11,827 bases of DNA, from contig JAANBB010000760.1 in NCBI GenBank assembly GCA_014621425.1, positions 1-11,827 of the forward strand. Reading direction: 5' to 3'. Shown here in pieces: positions 5,928 through 11,827 of the stretch (positions within the stretch are counted from its first letter, which is position 1; every line of letters begins with the position of its first letter). A program made the translations under genes and the position numbers. The stretch comes from Cylindrodendrum hubeiense. Lineage: Eukaryota > Ascomycota > Sordariomycetes > Hypocreales > Nectriaceae. Under the pieces are notes generated by a model. The model did not search any database. It was not told where the DNA came from and was given only the letters and a program-made list of their open reading frames with translations.

Positions 5928-8662
5928 TTATGAGCCCTCGAGATACCCTTGGCTAAACGCATACACCCTCAGTGAGCTATCCTCTCCTGCAACCGCAATC
6001 TCGTGCGCCCGTGCCGCACCCTCTCTTGCTATCGGTCTCCAGGCGAGCTGCAGCACAGCCTTGGGCAAGCAGAAACTGTATTCCATATGTTAGTTAAGCT
6101 ATCCATTTGCGATATCATGTCTAGAATAAAGGGTGGGAAAATCACTTACGCTGCACAAGCCGGCTTCTCGACGACCTCGGAACCATCTTCCTTGATCAAG
6201 CACAAGGTGAGCCTTCCAAGCTCCGTACCAACGGCGAGGATGAAATTGCCATTGACAGGTTGGGGCAGAAAATCGACTGACGTGACAGACGCGCCGCACG
6301 GAATTGACGCAGCCTGAGTGAATTGCAGCTTTCCATCCTCGCCAGCCTTGGATGCCCAGACGCGGACCTGCTTGTCTCGACCAGCAGTAGCAAATAGGGG
6401 CGTTGCAGAGGGTGCCCAGGCAGCATCGAGAATCATACGGGTGTGGCCCTTGGGGTTGATTTGTAGCAGTTTATAGGCAGCGTCCTCTTCAGGGGCTCGC
6501 TCAAAGACAGCCCACTGCCGGTCTCGCCCGACACTAAGGAGGTACTGGTCGTCTGAGGAAAAGCGCAGTCGCGTGGCTGTGAGGGAATGCGCCGTTAGGG
6601 GCGGTCGGAGCTCTGTCCAACGCTCCGTCTCGAAGAGACGGATGACGGCGTGGTTGGTCGAACTGGCCTTGCAGGCGCTAGCCACAAGCTTGCCGTCGTT
6701 GCTCGCTGCGAGGCATGAGATCTCGTAGCCGTGCCCATAGAGCTTTTCTGTCTCGGGCCAGAGGGTGTGGCGAGAGAGCGTTTCTTCGTAAGGGGGGTGG
6801 TTCAGTTCAAGGTGTGACTTCTTGACCACCGAAGCTGGGTCCATCGCATCTCTGTCTCGGTCATCAACAGGCTGAATCTCTAGGTCATCGTCTACGGCAT
6901 CGATGGCCTTATTCGAAAGGCCAAGCACAGGCATGTTGGCTGCGTCGGGCATGGCTTGGACGTCTACGTCACCACCAATGCCGGCTAGACGGTTGAGCAT
7001 CGAGGCTACAGCCTTGGGCTCACCGAACACCCGCATGAGCTTCTCGTCCGCACCGGATACAAACTGAGAGTCGCCAAGAGAGTCGATGCAGTTGAGGTCG
7101 TAGCCATGAATCTGGGGTCGGGACATTTCGTGCCACGTCTCCGGTCCTGAACCCGTCCACCGAGTATGGAGTCGGGTCGTCTGGTCTGAGCTGGTCGACA
7201 AGATATAGTCGCCGTTCTTGGCCCAGGAGATACCCGTCACAGCTCTGGTGTGGCCCGTAATGGAGACGCAGGGTCTCCAGGAATCTTCAGATGCGAGGTA
7301 CTGCCACCGCCTCCAACTTCCGGTACGGCCCAAACAGGCGACTGATGTGCCGTCAGGGGACCACAGGCCAGTCCAGAAACCACCCGTACTTCCCGTGGCC
7401 GTAGTCGCGCCCTTTTCTCTGCTAATCTCTCCTAGCCTTACCATGCTAATCCAGATTCCAGAGCCAGGGTCTGCCTCCCAGATAGCAAGAGAGTTGTCCG
7501 CTGAGGTGGAGAGCAGTTGCAGCTTTCCATCTGCCTGTTTGCACCAGCGCGCACTGTAGATCCAGTCCTCGTGTCCTAAGAGAAGAGCCTCGAAGGTGAC
7601 TGAGAAGTCTTTGCCAGCAGCGCTGAGTCGATGGGCCTTGTTGGAGGGAGACTTTCCGGGGAGGTAGGCGTCGCTCGAGGGGTCAGATCCGCTGGCCGTA
7701 AGGGCAGGCAGTTCCTTGCCCTGGTGAACTCTCCAGATTCTAACATACTTGTCCTGGCTGGCCGAGGCTAGGAGCAAGTCACTGCCAGGTTGATCCGTCT
7801 CCTTGGCGAAGCTCAGAGATCGGATCCAGCCCTCATGGCCGGAAAGTGTCGCATTTACCGTAAACTGGACCTTGTCCGCCTTGGCCTCGGCTGTCAGGAT
7901 CTGGACGATGTCTCGCGTTCCAGCAGAGGCGAGGACAAAGACATCGCCGTCATCGCCAAGGTAGCTAAGGGAAAGAGAAAGGGGGAAGTATTTGGGGGCT
8001 GCCTTGAGAGATTGCAGCAGCTGGAGCTGATCGTTCTCAAAACTCCAGATGTTGATGGCAGCATCAGCGGCGCCAGTTGCAATAATCCATTTCGGAGACT
8101 CCGCCTTAACGCGCAAGACTGAAATGCAGTTTATGGCGCCGGTATGATCAGACAAGGTTTGGATAGGGGTAAAGTCCTCGCCGTCGTTGGATGCCTTCCA
8201 GACGATGAGTGTCTTGTCGTCTGAGCCAGTGATTAGATAGGACGAGGCATCCCCGTCGGTCTCGGGAAGAAAAGACACGGCCTTGACGGCTTCCTTGTGT
8301 CCACCCAGAAGTTTAGAGACTCCCTTAGGCGGATCCAGCTAGAGAGAACCAAAGTCAGTCCATGATGGCTGGGAAGCTCAGCAAGGAGGGGCAACACCAA
8401 AACTCACAGCAGGCCTCCACAGAGCAACGTTGATATCAGCGCCAAAGGCCAAGATGCCGCCGCGGCTCCAGTCTGCAACGGCCGTCTGTCGATTTGCGCC
8501 TGTCGACAGGTACTCGACCGAAACGGGACTGCCGGCCATGTCGTTTGAATTGTTGCCGCTGCCGTAGTTGTGAGTCTGAAAATTGTGTCCAACTCGGAAG
8601 CTGATTGGCTGCGAGGGCTTGTCGTTGAGATCTGGGTTCAAGGCGCTTATGTCATCGGCCAT
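5928..8662 (-). CDS. ELP2: Elongator complex subunit 2 (Elp2), WD40 double propeller, three exons
   Basis: Elp2 is a core subunit of the Elongator complex (Elp1-Elp2-Elp3 with Elp4-6), which puts the cm5 group on wobble uridine 34 of cytosolic tRNAs; Elp2 is the WD40 scaffold. Exons on the reverse strand are 8662-8408, 8338-6150 and 6075-5928. Introns of 69 nt (GTGAGT, ACTGAC branch) and 74 nt (GTAAGT, CTAAC branch, ACAG) are in phase 0 and 2. The spliced product is 863 aa, close to the family's roughly 800. Repeated WD motifs occur from about 119 onward, for example TGSDDKTLIVW (122-132), ASASQDKYVRIW (276-287), STSADNSLAIW (362-372) and TAGRDKQVRVW (736-746). The Elp2 signature HPPYEETLSRHTLWPETEKL lies at 599-618, opening the second propeller after an acidic linker. 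The third exon supplies the last blade (AVLQLAWRPIA, then EIAVAGEDSSLRVYAF), which a single-frame reading misses. The start has a short N-terminus before the first blade (DWSRGGILAFG), as expected. Confidence 0.96.
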
Positions 8663-9196
8663 CTCCGTGCCTTGCGGCGTGCCGCGTTGCCCTTAGTCCA
8701 ATGCTCCGTACTACCTAAATTTACCTAAGTTGCGACGCTGCGCCTGCGGCACACGCATTCCCACTTTGGTTGCTGCGCACCGGAATGCTTCAGCACCGCC
8801 GCCTCAACTTGCCGCCCGCTAGGTCTGGGCTGGATGCATGGCCACATGGACCTGTAGGAAAATGGACTCGGAATTATGCAGAGGAGGCGAATTTGTTTAC
8901 CATCCGAATAGCCGATTCCGAGTGCCTCGGGATATGGTCTGTTACGGGAGGAAACCCTCACCTGCAGACCCCGAAGACTTGTCGAGTTTCTATTTTTAAC
9001 ACAGCAGTTAAGACGTGCCCACGTTCAAGAGCTTGTTACTTTGGAAGTATCCACCTTCCTGGATGCCATAACCGTTAATGCCGTGCTCCAAATCACCCAG
9101 AAGAATGGCTTTGGCAGTCCTCGCTTCTGAAAACTATCCGCATATCCGGATGGCAACATCGAAGAGCTGTTGATCAATTGTTTATAGGAACAATAT

Positions 9197-9210
9197 GACT
9201 CCTAGGAGTC
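9197..9210. repeat. 14-bp perfect palindrome GACTCCTAGGAGTC
   Basis: This is a self-complementary 14-mer with no spacer. A weaker hairpin (ATTGTT at 9177-9182 pairing with AACAAT at 9189-9194) lies just upstream. It may be a dimeric-factor site or chance. Confidence 0.5.
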
Positions 9211-10020
9211 TATGTCGTGGAGCTTGTCTCGTGGATGATGAGGCTTGGAAGATAGACTCCATGTAGATAAAGACGGGCCTCAGGAGAATATCAGTGTAGG
9301 GCTTCCAAGATGGAAGGGGGAGTCGGAATGCGTAAGAAATTTATCAAATCACACGAAGAAAGCCTGTTGATGAAATACGCGAGTGGGCGTCATGTATCGT
9401 CCATTTGCCGCCTTCTTCTCTCGTGATCCTGTTGAGGTCCATTCTCATCCTTAATCTCTGGCTTATTGCCCAACAGCTGTATTCGACGTATGAAACGGCT
9501 TTGCAACATAGACTGGAACGCTCGGTGCTTGTAACAGAGACTAGAACTTTCGTCGTGGTTGTTGAAGATACACAACCAACAAGCGGTCGTGCGTGTTTCA
9601 TGATGTTAGCTTTGGCATCCAACTAAAGCTTGCACAAAGCGTGTAAGTCCCATACAATAGCTTGGAGCATTTAGACACAGTCTTTGAACTTGAATACAAC
9701 CGAAACTTTCCTTACGCACGTCGTTGGTTGTGGCGTTGAGATCCCCTCTCTCCCCTGATGTAAGTCGACTGAGAAACTATCTCAGAGGGGGTTTGCCTCG
9801 TATACTATCGGCTACCTGAACAAAATGAAAAAGAAAACTGAACAGCTTGGTGATCATTTAGCACATTTAAACCGCGATAATTCATTCTTTCGAGTTGGGG
9901 ATTATGGAAACCCGAATGGCGATACCACTTGCCCATCACATCCCCATCCCACGGTCTCAGCCGACCACCTAGTTCACTTTATTGAACAGATAGTAAATGC
10001 CTGGCTGATCATCAGTTCCA

Positions 10021-10095
10021 GGCTATCCGATAGCCAGCCCCCAGTCTTACCGGTATTGTAATCCATCGGCTCAGATATATATGACGGCTCAGATA
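10021..10095. repeat. Inverted repeat followed by an 11-bp direct repeat
   Basis: GGCTATC (10021-10027) and GATAGCC (10029-10035) form an inverted repeat around one base. Then CGGCTCAGATA occurs at 10067-10077 and 10085-10095 (18-bp period) with an AT step between. No coding or mobile-element context explains the cluster. Confidence 0.5.
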
Positions 10096-10676
10096 CAATG
10101 GTAGCTTTAGGTTTAGACAATAGAGAAATGACAGAAATTGGAGGGGTCGTCCGATGCATCTAGATTATGCATAGCAAGTGTTGACTATTGGTAGGGTCCT
10201 AGCCCAGGTTATGTTTCCCTTTTAAACGTCTGCCTACTCATATGGTAGCATCTGCATGGGGTTTGCGAGCAGTCATTCACGTCTCTGCTGAGGCCAAGGT
10301 TTGGTATTGCTATCAACAAAGGTTCCAACCTACCGAGCCACACCTTGTGCTCACGGCGATAAAGCATCGTCCGGCACTTCTAACCGCGCTTCCGGGACTA
10401 TGGTGAGCTCGCTTCCTTGTCTCTTCTCTTCTTTGCCCGCCTGTCCCAAACAATCTTTAAATGTCTTCCTTCTGCCGTCCCGGTAGTTGTGGACGGTTCT
10501 GGGATCCTGGGAGATGAGGCCTAATAGAGCCGAGACTGGAATCTCGGACTTGGAAGTGCACATGAATCGCTCGAATCAGCTTTCAGACAGTGGTATTGAA
10601 TTCCATAGAGCTTGAACTGCTAGACTCCAACGCCGTTACAAGGACGAGGATGCTTGATGTCATGTTGAGAGATAGC

Positions 10677-10684
10677 TCACGTGA
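10677..10684. promoter_or_regulatory. TCACGTGA E-box palindrome
   Basis: This 8-bp palindrome contains CACGTG, the core bound by basic helix-loop-helix factors such as Cbf1 and Pho4-type proteins. It lies about 520 bp upstream of the URM1 start codon. Use is inferred from the motif only. Confidence 0.35.
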
Positions 10685-11201
10685 CCGTCAGGAGCAGCGT
10701 CTCTCCATGACAGGGCGCTTCCGGGGCCACTCATCCTTCGGGCCTGCAGCATCGCCAAATCGAACTACCGGAGTCGTTTGCCGTTTCCTGCCAACCGCCC
10801 CGAACGTGCGTCAAGTTTCATCACTCAGCTGTGTCGCGTGTTTCCGTCTCGCAGGTTTGCCTTTGCGGCCTCCGTTTCCCGTTGCCCGCAGCGGTCCGAA
10901 GCGGGAATAAGCACATTTTGGGGAGTGCGACGCCAAAAGACACCACGGCCCTGATCCGCAACAACCAACCAAGTCATCCGGTCTCTCGCTCCGGAAACAG
11001 GAACCAGCTCAGCCCGCCGCCGGTAAGCGACTTGTACGTGTACGGTACGCGCGCTGCAAACGCAGAGGGCAGCACAAAAGGGGAGGGACCAGGATATCGG
11101 AGATCCCATCATCGGGCTGCAAACTCGGCCGTGCGACAACAATAGCATCATTCAGCTTCAAACACCATTCCAAATCGATCCCAAATCCGATCCTTCTCGC
11201 C

Positions 11202-11827
11202 ATGGCCGACTCCTCCTCCTCCGCCGGCGCGGCCGCCACCGCCACCAGCCCCCAGCTCTCCATCACGGTCGAGTTCTCGTGAGTCCTGCGCATCCCTTTC
11301 ATCTCGCCGTTTTGTGAGCTGTCATGCTCGCCTCACTCGGCGCGAATCCACGCCCCTCGGCCCTCAGCACCCCCGGTGTAGGTACCTGTCATATTATGAC
11401 CATGGGCCAGCCGACCTCTCTCATCAGGCTTCGCGCTTGACGCTTCACCTTCTTTCGAGACCCGGTCCCTGACGCTGATGCGAATGCTGATGCTGATGCC
11501 GGCCCTGCAAACCTTCCTCCCCCCTTACCCACCCACTTCTCCAGTGGGTTGTTTTCTTCTTTCGCCTCGATGCTTTTCCTCTTTCGGTTTCGGGGTGTTT
11601 CTGTTCCCAAGCTGACCATGTGGATTCCCACCCCAGTGGAGGCCTTGAGATGCTCTTCTCCCATCAGCGCAGCCATGCCATCACGATCCCCGCCGCCGAC
11701 AAGGATGGCCGGGCTGCCACCATCGCCTATCTCATCGACTATCTCTGCGACCATGTCATGGACGATAGTCGCAAAGACCTATTCGTTCTCGACAACCATC
11801 TGTATGTCTTGGCCCCCCTTCACCCCC
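11202..11827 (+). CDS. URM1: Ubiquitin-related modifier 1 (Urm1), 5' part, cut by window end
   Basis: Urm1 is a ubiquitin-fold protein that acts as sulfur carrier for 2-thiolation of wobble uridine 34 in cytosolic tRNAs, after activation by Uba4, and can also conjugate to lysines. Exon 1 (11202-11278) gives MADSSSSAGAAATATSPQ, then the first beta strand LSITVEFS. A 358-nt intron (11279-11636; GTGAGT donor, GCTGAC branch, CCCCAG acceptor) joins in frame to exon 2 (11637-11801): SGGLEMLFSHQRSHAITIP, then TIAYLIDYLCDHVM, then RKDLFVLDNHL. The family continues with RPGILVLINDADWELEG and a terminal Gly-Gly, which must lie beyond the window. Exon 2 most likely ends at 11801, just before GTATGT, because the next expected residues are Arg-Pro. 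The Ser/Ala-rich N-terminal extension of about 16 residues is longer than in yeast. About 80 of the expected 105-120 residues are present. Confidence 0.95.

Larger units (their letters stand above)
8663..11201. other. Long gene-poor interval between divergent ELP2 and URM1
   Basis: About 2.5 kb without a convincing gene on either strand. Open frames up to about 108 codons occur, but none has a recognisable product, biased codon use or splice-supported extension. The left end must hold the ELP2 promoter (a CCAAT at 8698-8702 is 36 bp from its start codon) and the right end the URM1 promoter and 5' UTR. Between them are moderate-GC sequence and scattered short palindromes (9197-9210, 10021-10035) and repeats (10067-10095). 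No tRNA, 5S rRNA, transposon terminal repeats or strong mutational decay is evident. It could host an unrecognised non-coding RNA or a fast-evolving gene. Confidence 0.55.

Noticed and set aside
6003..6317. 104-codon + strand frame
   Set aside because: It is antisense to ELP2 exons 2 and 3, whose spliced product is clear.
8770..9078. 102-codon + strand frame upstream of ELP2
   Set aside because: Not recognisable, no splice-supported extension, and of a length expected by chance in this base composition.
10825..11151. Overlapping frames of 104 and 108 codons on opposite strands before URM1
   Set aside because: They mirror each other over the same stretch, match no family, and fall in the probable URM1 promoter and leader.
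8663..11201. tRNA, 5S rRNA or transposon remnant in the long gap
   Set aside because: I found no B-box with paired cloverleaf arms, no 5S-like sequence, no terminal repeats with target duplications, and no transposase or reverse-transcriptase fragments in any frame.

Overview
This window is nuclear DNA from a filamentous ascomycete (Pezizomycotina, most likely a Sordariomycete). The evidence is short introns of 57-116 nt with GTRNGY donors and CTRAC branch sites close to CAG/TAG acceptors, C-ending codon bias in the highly expressed gene, and fungal-type protein sequences. I cannot name genus or species from the sequence alone.

Layout from left to right: (1) a complete six-exon actin gene on the + strand (205-1829), with a pyrimidine-rich leader and a possible intron in its 3' UTR. 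(2) Convergent to it, a two-exon mitochondrial RF-1/GGQ-domain peptidyl-tRNA hydrolase-like gene on the - strand (2275-2943), related to yeast Rso55 and human MTRFR. (3) A 481-bp divergent promoter, then a two-exon small subunit of serine palmitoyltransferase on the + strand (3425-3894). (4) A 0.9-kb spacer with several short repeats and palindromes. (5) An intronless secreted protein with a double-psi beta-barrel (RlpA/expansin-like) domain on the + strand (4819-5310). (6) A three-exon Elongator subunit 2 (ELP2) gene on the - strand (5928-8662). (7) A 2.5-kb stretch with no convincing gene. (8) The 5' two exons of URM1 on the + strand (11202-11801), cut by the window end.

Most of these are core eukaryotic housekeeping genes. 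The reading frames on single exons understate them: joining exons gives full-length products of 375 aa (actin), 190 aa (RF-1 protein), 117 aa (SPT small subunit) and 863 aa (Elp2). The functional link that stands out is ELP2 and URM1. They are divergently arranged neighbours whose products make the two halves of the same wobble-uridine modification, mcm5s2U34, in cytosolic tRNAs. The secreted barrel protein is the one gene of accessory character. I found no CRISPR array, transposon, rRNA, recognisable tRNA or evident new multi-gene system. The most useful leads are the ELP2-URM1 linkage, the C-terminal extension of the SPT small subunit, the secreted protein, and the possible untranslated-region and retained introns.
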